NCBI RefSeq assembly: GCF_003030345.1
Contig: NZ_CP028158.1
Coordinates: 7,812,001 to 7,876,000, forward strand
Origin: Plantactinospora sp. BC1
GTDB lineage: Bacteria; Actinomycetota; Actinomycetes; Mycobacteriales; Micromonosporaceae
DNA length: 64,000 bases
Direction: 5' to 3'
Position numbers and translations under genes: made by a program. The notes under the pieces were generated by a model, which saw nothing but the letters and a program-made list of their open reading frames with translations, did no database searches and was not told the DNA's origin. Positions 51,081 to 60,308 of this stretch are shown here, one piece after another (within the stretch, counting starts at the first letter, position 1; every line of letters starts with the position of its first letter).

Positions 51081-52265
51081 ATGGACGTGGTTGCCATTTC
51101 TCGTCAAAGCCTCGATCTGCCGCGCTGGCCACAGTTCGACGATAGGGAAAAAGCGGCCCTGCTCCGCGCACTCGAGCAGAGCGGATGGTGGCGCTTTGAC
51201 GGGCACGAGGTCTCGGAGTTCGAAAAGGAGTTCGCCGGCTATCACGGCGCGCGTAGGGCACTGGCGGTGACCAGCGGCACCCATGCGTTGGAACTCGCGC
51301 TCCAGGTCGTCGGTGTGGGGCCCGGCACGGAGGTCATCGTGCCGGCGTTCACCTTCATCTCGTCCTCCCAGGCGGCACAGCGACTCGGCGCGGTGGCCGT
51401 GCCCGTCGACGTCGACCCCGTCACCTACTGCATGGACGTGCCGGCGGCGGAGGCCGCGATAACCGAGAGGACCCGCGCGATCATGCCGGTGCACATGGCC
51501 GGCCTGCTCGCCGGCATCGACGCGCTCGGCAAGCTGTCCGACGATTCCGGTGTGCCCCTGGTGCACGACGCGGCGCACGCCCACGGTGCGCAGTGGCGCG
51601 GACTGCGGCTCGGCGAGCTGGCCTCCATCGCCACCTACAGCTTCCAGAACGGCAAGCTGATGACGGCGGGCGAGGGCGGCGCGGTGACCTTCTCCGACGC
51701 GCAGGAGTACGAGGCGGCCTTCTTGCGGCACAGCTGTGGGCGCCCGCGAGCCGACCGCGCATACCGGCACGAGGTGTCGGGGTCGAACTTCCGCATGAAC
51801 GAGTTCTCGGCGAGCGTGCTGCGCGTGCAGCTTGCCAGGCTCGACGAGCAGATCGACATCCGCGAGCGGCGCTGGCCGGTGCTGGCGGACCTGCTTGCGC
51901 GAATTCCCGGCGTACTTCCGCAGGGATCGGACGAGGGGTGCACCCGCAACCCGCACTACATGGCGATGTTCCGGGTGCCGGGGATCACGGCGGAGCGGCG
52001 TCAGACACTGGTGGACGAGATGGTCGCCCGTGGGGTGCCGGCATTCGCGGCGTTCCGGGCGATCTATCGCACCAGCGCCTTCTGGGAGGCGGCGGCCCCC
52101 GCCGAGGATGTCGAGAGCATCGCTCGTCGATGCCCGAACGTCGAGGCGATCACGAACGACTGCATCTGGCTGCACCATCGCGCACTGCTCGGCACCGAAG
52201 AGCAGATGTCCGCCATCGCGGAGGTCGTTTCCGACGTGGTCGGAAACACCGTCGCCTCGTCGTAG
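51081..52265 (+). CDS. rifK: 3-amino-5-hydroxybenzoate (AHBA) synthase
   Basis: The 394-residue PLP enzyme of the DegT/DnrJ/EryC1 fold is very close to RifK/AHBA synthases in conserved wording: GTHALELALQVVGVGPGTEV, VPAFTFISSSQAAQRLGAV, MPVHMAGL, HDAAHAHGA, TYSFQNGKLMTAGEGGAV (PLP Lys192), FLRHSCGRPRAD and AFRAIYRTSAFWE. It aromatises aminodehydroshikimate to AHBA; with its oxidoreductase partner it is also held to transaminate the UDP-3-keto-sugar at the start of the pathway. The ATG start fits the RifK N-terminus (PRWPQFDD). It heads a four-gene set with the HAD, AMP ligase and P450 genes. Confidence 0.96.
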   Translation: MDVVAISRQSLDLPRWPQFDDREKAALLRALEQSGWWRFDGHEVSEFEKEFAGYHGARRALAVTSGTHALELALQVVGVGPGTEVIVPAFTFISSSQAAQRLGAVAVPVDVDPVTYCMDVPAAEAAITERTRAIMPVHMAGLLAGIDALGKLSDDSGVPLVHDAAHAHGAQWRGLRLGELASIATYSFQNGKLMTAGEGGAVTFSDAQEYEAAFLRHSCGRPRADRAYRHEVSGSNFRMNEFSASVLRVQLARLDEQIDIRERRWPVLADLLARIPGVLPQGSDEGCTRNPHYMAMFRVPGITAERRQTLVDEMVARGVPAFAAFRAIYRTSAFWEAAAPAEDVESIARRCPNVEAITNDCIWLHHRALLGTEEQMSAIAEVVSDVVGNTVASS

Positions 52266-52290
52266 CGGTGCCAGTCAGGGGGAGTTCGCA

Positions 52291-53028
52291 ATGTCCGAGG
52301 AGACCGTTCCTTGCCATTCTTCGGCCGCTCGGCCAGGTCTCGTGACCGGTACCGCACTGCGGGGCGTGGTCTTCGACCTCGACGGCGTACTCGTGAATTC
52401 CTTCGATGTGATGCGCCTCGCGTTCGACCATGCGTTCCGGGAGGTGGTTGGCGACGGTGAGGCGCCCTTCGAGGCTTACCGGCAGCATCTCGGCGGATAT
52501 TTTCCCGACATCATGCGACTGATGGGTCTCCCGCCGGAGTTGGAAGGCCCCTTCGTACGCGAGAGCTATCGGCTGGCACACCAGATCAATCTGTACGACG
52601 GCGTCGGCGAGATGCTGGTCGAGTTGCGCGAGCGTGGCATCCGCTGCGCTGTCGCCACCGGAAAGAGCGGTCCCCGGGCCCGGTCACTTCTTGACGGGCT
52701 GGGCGTGTTGGAGATTTTCGACTGCGTCGTGGGGTCGGACGAGGTCGACCGGCCCAAACCCGCTCCCGACATCGTACGCCGGGCCCTGTACCTGATGGAC
52801 GTCGACAGGGATGCCGCGGTGATGATCGGTGACGCGGTCTTCGACGTCATGAGTGCTCGCGCCGCGGGTGTCGGCGCCGTCGCCGCACTCTGGGGAGAGT
52901 GCGACCGCGAGGTGCTGCTGGCGGCAGGTCCGGACGCGAGCGTGGAGAACCCCGCGGAGTTCCTCGCCCTGCTGCGTGCCCGGGACGGCGCGGCCGGGTC
53001 GCCGCGACGAGACGACCGCGCGACATGA
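52291..53028 (+). CDS. RifM-like HAD phosphatase
   Basis: The 245-residue HAD phosphatase has motif I FDLDGVLVNSFD (both Asp present), motif II VATGKSG, Lys in RPKPAPD and motif IV MIGDAVFDV. In AHBA pathways RifM-type phosphatases act at the sugar-phosphate (kanosamine) stage. The position right after the AHBA synthase gene matches the rifamycin K-L-M grouping, although the oxidoreductase gene lies elsewhere here. ATG 52291 has GGGGGAG about 7 nt upstream. Confidence 0.85.
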   Translation: MSEETVPCHSSAARPGLVTGTALRGVVFDLDGVLVNSFDVMRLAFDHAFREVVGDGEAPFEAYRQHLGGYFPDIMRLMGLPPELEGPFVRESYRLAHQINLYDGVGEMLVELRERGIRCAVATGKSGPRARSLLDGLGVLEIFDCVVGSDEVDRPKPAPDIVRRALYLMDVDRDAAVMIGDAVFDVMSARAAGVGAVAALWGECDREVLLAAGPDASVENPAEFLALLRARDGAAGSPRRDDRAT

Positions 53029-53071
53029 ACGTACGCCGGGGTCCGGTTACCACCTGGAGGGACGGTGCAGG

Positions 53072-54454
53072 ATGGTCGTGACAATCGAACGGATCCTGGT
53101 CGACTGCCGAGAAGCCAGGCTTGTCGTCGGCGATGCCGCATGGTCGTCCGAGGAGCTTCTTCGCTGCGGTGGGCGACTCGCCGAGGAGATTTCCAGCCGC
53201 TTCGACGGGTTGCGGCTCCTGACGGTTTCCAGCGCGAACGCCGCCCTGCTCGTGGTCGCCGCAGTCGCGGCCGGTCGCCTGGGCGTGCCCGTACTCCTCC
53301 TCGACCCCGAGGCCACCAGCACCTCGACCGGGTATGCCGACGACGTCCTGATCAGCGACCACCGAGTTCCCGACTGCGACCAGGGTGTCACGATCAGCCC
53401 GAGCCTTGCGTGTTGGCTGGCCGGGCGCACGAGCGGGAGCGTCTGCGCCCTGCCGGGCGACTCGATCCTCTTCCAGACCTCCGGCTCGACGGCCACGCCC
53501 CGGGCGGTGGTGAAGTCCGTCGCCGCCGTCGTCCGGGACAGTGCGCGGGTGGCCGACCATCTCTACGGCGATATCTCCTCCGCCGAGGTTGTCTGCGCCG
53601 CGCCGGTCTTCCACTCCTACGGGTTCACGCACGGGCTGCTTGCCGGCCTGCTCGTCGAGGCGAGAACGGTGTTCCGGTCGCCGTCGTCACCGCCTCTCTC
53701 GCTGGCCAGGGCGGCGGCCCGGTCGGGGGCGAGCACCCTGATCGCGCTGCCGACCCAGGTGCAGATGATCGCCGGATCCCGACCGTCGGAATTTGCCGGA
53801 CTGAAGCAGGTGGTCTCGGCCGGCGCGCCACTCCGCACGGAGACGGTGCTGCGGGTCTGCGGCGACTTCGGCTTCCGTCTCCGCAACGCGTACGGGGCGT
53901 CGGAGGTCGGCACGTGTGCGATAGGGACCCTGACGGCGACGTCGGCGCCGGGCAGTGTCGGCGAGCCGTTGGACGGGGTCGACGTCCGGGTCGAGCCCGG
54001 AGACGGCGAACTCATGGTCAGAAACGACTCGTTCGCCGTCGGCTATCTCGCCGACGGGCTGCTCCGTCCGCTGCCGACCGAGGACGGTTGGTACCGCACC
54101 GGCGACCTCGCGCAACGGGACGCGGACGGCGTTCGGATCACCGGACGCCGGGACGACCTCATCAATATCGCCGGCCGCAAGACTCGCCGTTCCCGCCTGG
54201 AGGCCGTCCTCGCGGCTCATCCGGACGTGCTCGAGGTTCAGGTGGTCGTCGCAGAGGACGAGGTGCGCGGCGCGGTTCCGGTAGCCAGAGTCGTCGTCAA
54301 GCCGGGGCATCCACGGCCCGACATCGTGGGGTGGAGTCGGAGCAGGCTCGACCCGTTCGAAGCGCCGCGCCAGGTCGAGTGGGTGGACCGGCTGCCACGG
54401 TCCGCAACGGGAAAGCTGATCTACGCGGCCAGTCCCACCGAGGCCCAGCGTTGA
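53072..54454 (+). CDS. Acyl-AMP ligase (adenylation enzyme)
   Basis: The 460-residue ANL-fold enzyme is shorter than NRPS A domains. Core motifs: FQTSGSTATPRAVVKS (A3), RNAYGASEVG (A5), WYRTGDLAQRD (A7), RRDDLINIAGRKTRRS (A8) and the A10 Lys in SATGKLIY. It resembles the group of MitE-type ligases that activate AHBA and load it on a carrier protein. The pairing with a free-standing ACP at 61780 favours that role. It could instead activate another aryl acid. Start ATG 53072 lies downstream of a GGAGGG at 53057. Confidence 0.82.
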   Translation: MVVTIERILVDCREARLVVGDAAWSSEELLRCGGRLAEEISSRFDGLRLLTVSSANAALLVVAAVAAGRLGVPVLLLDPEATSTSTGYADDVLISDHRVPDCDQGVTISPSLACWLAGRTSGSVCALPGDSILFQTSGSTATPRAVVKSVAAVVRDSARVADHLYGDISSAEVVCAAPVFHSYGFTHGLLAGLLVEARTVFRSPSSPPLSLARAAARSGASTLIALPTQVQMIAGSRPSEFAGLKQVVSAGAPLRTETVLRVCGDFGFRLRNAYGASEVGTCAIGTLTATSAPGSVGEPLDGVDVRVEPGDGELMVRNDSFAVGYLADGLLRPLPTEDGWYRTGDLAQRDADGVRITGRRDDLINIAGRKTRRSRLEAVLAAHPDVLEVQVVVAEDEVRGAVPVARVVVKPGHPRPDIVGWSRSRLDPFEAPRQVEWVDRLPRSATGKLIYAASPTEAQR

Positions 54455-54483
54455 CGGCCGAATGAGTGCCTGGGAGGAAAAGC

Positions 54484-55692
54484 ATGTCAAGCAGTGACCG
54501 GGAGGCATGCGTGTCGCCCGAGAGCGAGATCGTCGACCTGTACCAGATCAGGGACGAGTTCTACCGGGACCCGCATGCCGTGATGAAGTCCTTACAGGAA
54601 TCCGGGCCGGTGCACCGGGTCCGACTACCGAACGATCTGGACGCCTGGCTGGTCGTCGGCGCCGACGTGATCCGTGAACTCCTCTCGGAGCCGACGTTCG
54701 TCAGTGGCCCGCGATTCCTCGGTGTCGCGCAGGAGGACACGGGCGGCAGTTCCACGCTCGGCATGCTCACCTGTGACGAGCCGCGTCACGGGCAGCTGCG
54801 CAGCCTGGTCGCCAGCACCTTCAAGCCCCGCGAGGTCGCCCGGCTCGAACCAGGCATCGAGGCGATCGCCAATGACCTCCTCGACCGGCTTCGCGAGGGC
54901 GAGGAGGTCGACCTGGTCGAGGCGTTCGCGTACCGGCTGACCCTCGAAGTCATCATCGAGATCCTCGGTGTGTCGTCGGTCGACCGGGCCGCATTCCGCA
55001 GGTGGACGAACGAAACCGTGGTGGACGGCGACGACTCCGCGGCCATCCGTGCGGCTCGCAGGCACCTGGAAGACGTCCTGGCGCGGACACTGCGCGAGGG
55101 CGACGGCAGCACTCTGGTGGAACGTATCGCGAATGCCGGCGGTACCGCCGACGCGCCGCCGATCTCCTTCGACGAGCTCGTCTCGATGACGTACCTGCTA
55201 CTGATCGCCGGTCATGAGAGTGCCACCAACCTGATAGCGAACACCCTGGTGACGGTCCTCAACTCGGAGGAACTGGTCGACCAGATCCGCGCCGGGAGCC
55301 TGCCGTTCGAGGAGCTCGTCGAGGAGTCGCTGCGGTTCGATCCGCCTTTGATGATTTCGACGAGCCGCATCACCACCTGCCCGGTCTCTGCCGGTGGACG
55401 GACGATACCGGGAGGGGGTGAGCGGGTGTTCCTGGCGTGGGCTGCTGCGGAACGAGACCCGTCGGTGGTGCCGGACTCCGACACCTTCGATCCGCACCGT
55501 CGACGCACGCGTACGTTGGCTTTCGGCGGAGGTGGCCACTACTGCCTCGGCGCCAACCTGGCGCGCCTCGAGGCCACTGTCGCGCTGCGTACGCTCTTTC
55601 GGCGCTTTCCGTCGATGGAGTTGGTGAAGCCGCCACAACGCTGGCGTAGCACCGTGACGCGAGGGATAGAGAGCCTCTTCGTCCGGCTGTAG
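54484..55692 (+). CDS. Cytochrome P450
   Basis: The 402-residue bacterial P450 has the I-helix LLIAGHESATN (oxygen-binding AGxxS/T), ExxR in EESLRF and the heme loop FGGGGHYCLGANLA (Cys ligand at about residue 354). No signal or anchor is present. It likely oxidises the AHBA ring or the assembled product. GGGAGGAAAAGC ends at the ATG at 54484, a strong ribosome binding site. A palindrome 52 nt after the stop could terminate this operon or belong to the next promoter. Confidence 0.93.
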   Translation: MSSSDREACVSPESEIVDLYQIRDEFYRDPHAVMKSLQESGPVHRVRLPNDLDAWLVVGADVIRELLSEPTFVSGPRFLGVAQEDTGGSSTLGMLTCDEPRHGQLRSLVASTFKPREVARLEPGIEAIANDLLDRLREGEEVDLVEAFAYRLTLEVIIEILGVSSVDRAAFRRWTNETVVDGDDSAAIRAARRHLEDVLARTLREGDGSTLVERIANAGGTADAPPISFDELVSMTYLLLIAGHESATNLIANTLVTVLNSEELVDQIRAGSLPFEELVEESLRFDPPLMISTSRITTCPVSAGGRTIPGGGERVFLAWAAAERDPSVVPDSDTFDPHRRRTRTLAFGGGGHYCLGANLARLEATVALRTLFRRFPSMELVKPPQRWRSTVTRGIESLFVRL

Positions 55693-55990
55693 CGGCCCGC
55701 CCGCCGGGCGGGGCGTCCGTAATGCCCACAGAGTCACCCGGTTGACTGCGGAATACCCGCAGTCGAACAGCGGAAGTGTTTGCGCGCCGCCGTTGGCGCC
55801 GGTCGCGTCGCGTTTGCGGGCCAGGCCGGGCGATGTTCTCCGACAGCTACGAAACCGTTCGATGCTTGCCGTGTCCGGCGAGGGTCGAAAGGATGTTTTC
55901 CACAGGAGCTGCGGAAATGCGGCGCGGTCTCGGAATGGCGAGGCCGGGCATTGGTTGCTCCAGAGTCGAAGTTGATGGGTGGTGTAACGA
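55693..55990. promoter_or_regulatory. Intergenic region before the PhyH gene
   Basis: About 300 bases with no gene. An inverted repeat GACTGCGG-5nt-CCGCAGTC (55744-55764) is the only clear structure; it contains the 15-bp site related to that at 50791. The PhyH start has GGTGG 9 nt upstream. Confidence 0.5.
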
Positions 55991-56764
55991 ATGACCTTGC
56001 GTGATGGCCTCACGGACGCGGAGATGGCCCGATTCTCCGAGGACGGCTTCCTGCTACTCGGGCGTTTCGTCGACGATGACCAGCTGGCGGTCCTGCGCGG
56101 CATCTACGACCAGATGCTGGCCCGGGATCTCGGTGACAGGCTCCTCGGCACCACCTCGGACGGGACGGCCGTGTCCCTCGTGCAGGTGCCGAAGCCCGAG
56201 AAGCTGTTCCCGGAGCTGTGGCAGACGTCCTACTTCTCCCGGAGCCGCCGGCTCGCCTCACAACTGCTGGAAACTCCGGAGGAGGAGCTGGAGGGGGTCA
56301 GCCACCTCATCCACAAGCAGGCGATGACCGGCCGTGACACGCCATGGCACCAGGACGACGCCTGCTGGCTCGCGCCGGAGTTCCAGACGCACGAGCCCCG
56401 CGCGGTGACGATCTGGATCGCCCTGGACGACGCGACCACGACGAGCGGCTGCATGAGCTTCATCCCCGGTTCGCACACGCGCACGGCGCGACACGTCTTC
56501 ATCGACGACGAGTCGGCGTTCGTGATGGTCGCGGATCCGGCCACCGAGTCGGCACTCCAGTGTCCGATGCGCGCCGGTGAGGCGAGCATCCACCATTGCA
56601 GGACCGTGCACTACGCCGGAGCCAACACCTCGGCCCGACAACGCCGGGCGTGGGCGCTGGAGTTCTACGCCTCCCCGGTGCCGCGGTCGGAGCCGGACCC
56701 GCGGACCTGGCTGCCGGAGATGCGCGAACGCATGGCCCGCAGAGCTGACCTGCGGCTCATCTAG
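55991..56764 (+). CDS. PhyH-type (phytanoyl-CoA dioxygenase family) oxygenase
   Basis: The 257-residue Fe/2OG oxygenase has H120 and D122 in TPWHQDDACW, distal His207 in HHCRTVHYAGANTSARQRR and R216 as the likely 2-oxoglutarate binding residue. Substrate-binding residues SCMSFIPGSHTR-like text (GCMSFIPGSHT) follow the family. It would hydroxylate, desaturate or cyclise an intermediate. It is not part of the tight P450 operon, because it has its own upstream region. An SDR gene follows after 58 bases. Confidence 0.9.
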   Translation: MTLRDGLTDAEMARFSEDGFLLLGRFVDDDQLAVLRGIYDQMLARDLGDRLLGTTSDGTAVSLVQVPKPEKLFPELWQTSYFSRSRRLASQLLETPEEELEGVSHLIHKQAMTGRDTPWHQDDACWLAPEFQTHEPRAVTIWIALDDATTTSGCMSFIPGSHTRTARHVFIDDESAFVMVADPATESALQCPMRAGEASIHHCRTVHYAGANTSARQRRAWALEFYASPVPRSEPDPRTWLPEMRERMARRADLRLI

Positions 56765-56822
56765 GCCGACTCGCCCTTGCCCACAACGGTTGGCGAGCCA
56801 GCCGTCCTGATTGGAGTGTGCC

Positions 56823-57782
56823 ATGCGGGTGACGGTGATCGGCGGGACCGGGCACGTGGGCGGGTACCTCGTGCCTCGGCTCTCGGCGTCGGGCTGCGAC
56901 GTGACAGTGGTGACGCGGGGGAAGAGCACGCCGTACCGGAGGCACGGTGCCTGGGACCAGGTCGAGCTGGTGGTGGCGGACCGGGAGGCGGAGGAGGCAG
57001 CGGGCACGTTCGGAGAGCGGATCGCGGCGCTCGATCCCGACGTGGTGATCGACATGATCTGCTTCACCGAGGAGAGCGCCCGACAGCTTGTCGAGGCGGT
57101 GCGCGGCCGGGTCGGGCACCTGCTGCACTGCGGCACGATCTCGGTGCACGGGCCGAGTCGGGTGTTGCCGACCACCGAGGCGGCGCCGCGCCGGCCGATC
57201 GACGAATACGGGATGGGGAAGGCGGCCGTCGAGCGGTACCTGCTCGACCAGGCGCACCGTCACGGGCTGCCCGCGACGGTGATCCATCCGGGGCACATCA
57301 CCGGACCGGGGTGGGTGCCGGTCAACCCGGCCGGCAACCTGGACCCGGCGGTCTTCCAGCGGCTTGTCGACGGCGCCGAACTGGCCCTGCCCAACCTGGG
57401 GCTGGAGACGCTGCAACACGTGCACGCCGACGACGTCGCGGCGCTGTTCACCGCCGCGATGGCGAGCCGGTCCACGGCGGTGGGGGAGAGCTTCCACTCG
57501 GTGGGCGCCACCACGCTGACGCTGCGCGGGTACGCCGAGGCCGTCGCCGCCTGGTACGGCCGGGAGGCGAACCTGGTCTTCCAGCCGTACGACCGCTGGC
57601 GGGAGAACGTGCCGGACCGAGACGCCCGAGCCACCTGGAACCACATCGCGCACAGCCCGCACTGCTCGATGGCGAAGGCCGAGCGCCTGCTCGGCTACCG
57701 TCCCCGGTTCGGTGCGCTGGAAGCTGTCCAGGAGTCCGTCGACTGGCTGGTCGCACACGGCGAGCTGACCGCGCCGGTCTAG
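56823..57782 (+). CDS. NAD-dependent epimerase/SDR
   Basis: The 319-residue extended SDR has the nucleotide-binding VTVIGGTGHVGGYLV, active-site region CGTISVHG and YxxxK in DEYGMGKAAVE. It resembles reductases or epimerases of antibiotic clusters. The last 4 bases overlap the stop of the convergent LLM gene. The start at 56823 is chosen for the Rossmann strand. Confidence 0.88.
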   Translation: MRVTVIGGTGHVGGYLVPRLSASGCDVTVVTRGKSTPYRRHGAWDQVELVVADREAEEAAGTFGERIAALDPDVVIDMICFTEESARQLVEAVRGRVGHLLHCGTISVHGPSRVLPTTEAAPRRPIDEYGMGKAAVERYLLDQAHRHGLPATVIHPGHITGPGWVPVNPAGNLDPAVFQRLVDGAELALPNLGLETLQHVHADDVAALFTAAMASRSTAVGESFHSVGATTLTLRGYAEAVAAWYGREANLVFQPYDRWRENVPDRDARATWNHIAHSPHCSMAKAERLLGYRPRFGALEAVQESVDWLVAHGELTAPV

Positions 57783-58612
57783 CCGGTACGGCGGAAGACC
57801 GATCGGTTCTTCTCGTCCCGCCAGTCGATCCAGCTGCGCAGTGGCGCCAGGTCGTATCTCGGGCCGCTGCTGCTGATGGTGAACAGTCGGGTCCCGAGCG
57901 CGTAGAGGGCCTCGGCCAGCTCGCCCGGCTCGCCGATGCCGGACGGCCCGGTCACTCCGGCGGACCGCTCGATCTCGACGGGGTCGCGGCCGATGGCGGC
58001 GCAGTACCCGTCGAGGACGCGATGCTTGCGCTCGATCTGCGCCGGGTCGCCGATGCCGTGCCAGATGTCCGCGTGCGCGGCGACCAGCTTGAGCGTCCTC
58101 TTCTCGCCGCCGCCACCGACCAGCACGGGCACCTTCCGGGTGGGTGCCGGGTTCAGCTTGCCGAGCCGGCTCCGGATCCGGGGCAGCGCCTCGGCGAGAT
58201 TGTCCAGCCGGCCGCCGGCGGTGCCGAACTCGTAGCCGTATTCGAGGTAGTCCCGCTCGAACCAGCCCGCGCCGATGCCGAGGATCAGCCGGCCGTCGGA
58301 GATGTGGTCGACGGTACGCGTCATGTCCGCCAGCAGTTCCGGGTTGCGGTAGCTGTTGCAGGTGACGAGAGCGCCGATCTCGACGCTGGTGGTCGCCTCG
58401 GCCCACGCGCCGAGCATCGTCCAGCATTCGAAGTGTTTACCGTCGGGATCGCCGAAGACCGGGAAGAAGTGGTCCCAGGTGAAGATGATGTCGACGCCGA
58501 TCTCCTCCGCCTCGGCGACCGCCCGGCGGATCTCGGCATAGTCGGCGTGCTGGGGCCACAGTTCCAGGCCGATGCGTACCGGACCGGTGTACGTGCGCAC
58601 CACGAAATCCAA
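57779..58612 (-). CDS. LLM-class F420-dependent oxidoreductase
   Basis: The 277-residue TIM-barrel oxidoreductase has the LLM pattern: TWDHFFPV near the start, LGALVTCNSYRNPELLADM-type block (ALVTCNSYRNPELLADMT), GIGAGWFERDYLEYG and VPVLVGGGGEKRTLKLVA. Actinomycete members use F420 to reduce or oxidise intermediates. It is read on the reverse strand, opposite to the SDR, so it has its own promoter in the divergent region 58613-58776. Substrate unknown. Confidence 0.9.
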   Translation of the reverse strand: MDFVVRTYTGPVRIGLELWPQHADYAEIRRAVAEAEEIGVDIIFTWDHFFPVFGDPDGKHFECWTMLGAWAEATTSVEIGALVTCNSYRNPELLADMTRTVDHISDGRLILGIGAGWFERDYLEYGYEFGTAGGRLDNLAEALPRIRSRLGKLNPAPTRKVPVLVGGGGEKRTLKLVAAHADIWHGIGDPAQIERKHRVLDGYCAAIGRDPVEIERSAGVTGPSGIGEPGELAEALYALGTRLFTISSSGPRYDLAPLRSWIDWRDEKNRSVFRRTG

Positions 58613-58776
58613 TCCCTCCTCGATCCGGCGCTAGGCGCATCTGGTCTGGTCGGTCACCAGGCGCGGAGAGCGTCTGCGACGCACCGCCCGCCCCAATAAA
58701 TCAGTTTCGGCGGCCAGGAGCCAGTCGCCGATTCCCGTTCCAATCGCCGCGCACCGAATTCTGGCAGAATGTACGG

Positions 58777-60249
58777 ATGGATTGTTCACCGCAGGCGCGA
58801 ATCGCCACCGGAGTGCTGGAAGGTGAATGGAAAAACGGGATAGCGGCGTTCCTGGGTATTCCGTTCGCCGCTGCACCCGTCGGTGCGAACCGGTTCGCCG
58901 CGCCTCGCCCGGCGCCGCCCTGGGACGGGGTGCGACGTGCCACCGAGTTCGGTTCGGCACCCCCGCAGCCTCGACGGGAGTCGGAGGACGACGACTGGTT
59001 GAACCTGGCGGTCTGGACGCCCGACCCCGGCGCGCGGGGTCTGCCGGTGCTGGTCTGGATCAGCGGCGGGGCGTACCTGCAATGCTCCACCGCGAATCCG
59101 CACCACGACGGCAGGATCCTGGCGGCCGGCGGCGCGGTGGTGGTCAGCGTCAACTACCGGGTCGGGGCCGAGGGGTGGGCGCACCTGCCCGGTTACCCCG
59201 ACAACCGGGGGCTGCTCGACCAGATTGCCGCGTTGCGCTGGGTGCGGGAGAACATCGCCGCGTTCGGGGGCGCCCCGGACAACGTCGCCGTGTTCGGCCA
59301 GTCGTCCGGAGCCGGGTCGGTGGCCGCGCTGCTGGTGATGCCTCGGGCGGCCGGACTCTTCGACCGGGCCATCGTGCAGAGCCTGCCCGGTACGTACTTC
59401 ACGTCGGAACTGGCCGCCGAGGTCACCGGCCGCATCCTTGCCGAACTCGACCCTTCCCTCGCCCCGGAGCAGCTCGCCGAGGTCTCCCCGCAACGGCTGA
59501 CGACCGCGGTGACCCAGATGAGCGAAGAGTTGCTACCGACGATGGCTGCCCGCTGGGGCCCGGTCGCCTACACCCCGACCCCGTTCTCCCCGGTCGTGGA
59601 CGGTGAAATCCTGCCCGTCACCCCGTGGGAGGGACTGGCCGCCGGCCCGGCGAACCAGGTGCCGATGCTGCTCGGCCACGTCCGCGACGAGGGGCGGCTG
59701 CTCGCTGCCCGGCTCGGTCCCGCCGAGGACGCCGCGGTCGACCAAATGATCAACAGTCTTGCCCCGGCGGCGGACGCCGCTCGCTACCGAGCGGACTTCC
59801 CGGAACTGGCCGCGGCCGAGCTGCGAGAGGTCGCGCTGGGGGACTGGTTGATGCGGATGCCGACGCTGAAGCTGGCCGAAGCCGCCCACCGCGGACGGGT
59901 CCCGGTGTGGCTCTCCGAACTCTGCTGGGGCCACGGACCCGGGGGTGCCGCGCACACCCTGGACGCGTTGCTCGTCTTCGGCACCGCGGACATTTTCGGC
60001 GAGGTCACGACGGCCGGATCGGCGAAGGTGGAGGAATACCGCAGGCTCTCGGAGCTGATGCGTACCGAATATCTCACCTTCGCCGCGACCGGCGACCCGG
60101 GCTGGTCCCGCTTCGATCCGGACAGGCGCGCCACCCGGATCTACGGTACCGACCCGTCGGTGCGGCCCTACCCGGAACAACGGTCCCAGGCAATATGGTC
60201 CGGTCATCGGTACCCGGCCATGGATCGACTCACGACAGTCGCAGGCTGA
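58777..60249 (+). CDS. Type B carboxylesterase
   Basis: The 490-residue alpha/beta hydrolase has the elbow FGQSSGAGS (Ser177), oxyanion text WISGGAYLQ, the acid in LLGHVRDEGRLL and a His in the ELCWGHGPGGAAHTLDAL block. It has the length of carboxylesterase/para-nitrobenzylesterase types. No signal peptide, so cytoplasmic. It may remove a protecting ester or amide acyl group from a late intermediate. The divergent LLM gene shares its promoter region (58613-58776). Confidence 0.88.
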   Translation: MDCSPQARIATGVLEGEWKNGIAAFLGIPFAAAPVGANRFAAPRPAPPWDGVRRATEFGSAPPQPRRESEDDDWLNLAVWTPDPGARGLPVLVWISGGAYLQCSTANPHHDGRILAAGGAVVVSVNYRVGAEGWAHLPGYPDNRGLLDQIAALRWVRENIAAFGGAPDNVAVFGQSSGAGSVAALLVMPRAAGLFDRAIVQSLPGTYFTSELAAEVTGRILAELDPSLAPEQLAEVSPQRLTTAVTQMSEELLPTMAARWGPVAYTPTPFSPVVDGEILPVTPWEGLAAGPANQVPMLLGHVRDEGRLLAARLGPAEDAAVDQMINSLAPAADAARYRADFPELAAAELREVALGDWLMRMPTLKLAEAAHRGRVPVWLSELCWGHGPGGAAHTLDALLVFGTADIFGEVTTAGSAKVEEYRRLSELMRTEYLTFAATGDPGWSRFDPDRRATRIYGTDPSVRPYPEQRSQAIWSGHRYPAMDRLTTVAG

Positions 60250-60308
60250 GGCACCGCCGTCGGCGATGGGCGGCGGCGCCCGGTGGCGTCGAGGCCGGGC
60301 CGCCGGTC

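Noticed and set aside
56777-58699. 640-codon plus-strand frame across the SDR and LLM genes
   Set aside because: Arg/Gly/Ala-rich out-of-frame reading overlapping two real genes on opposite strands.
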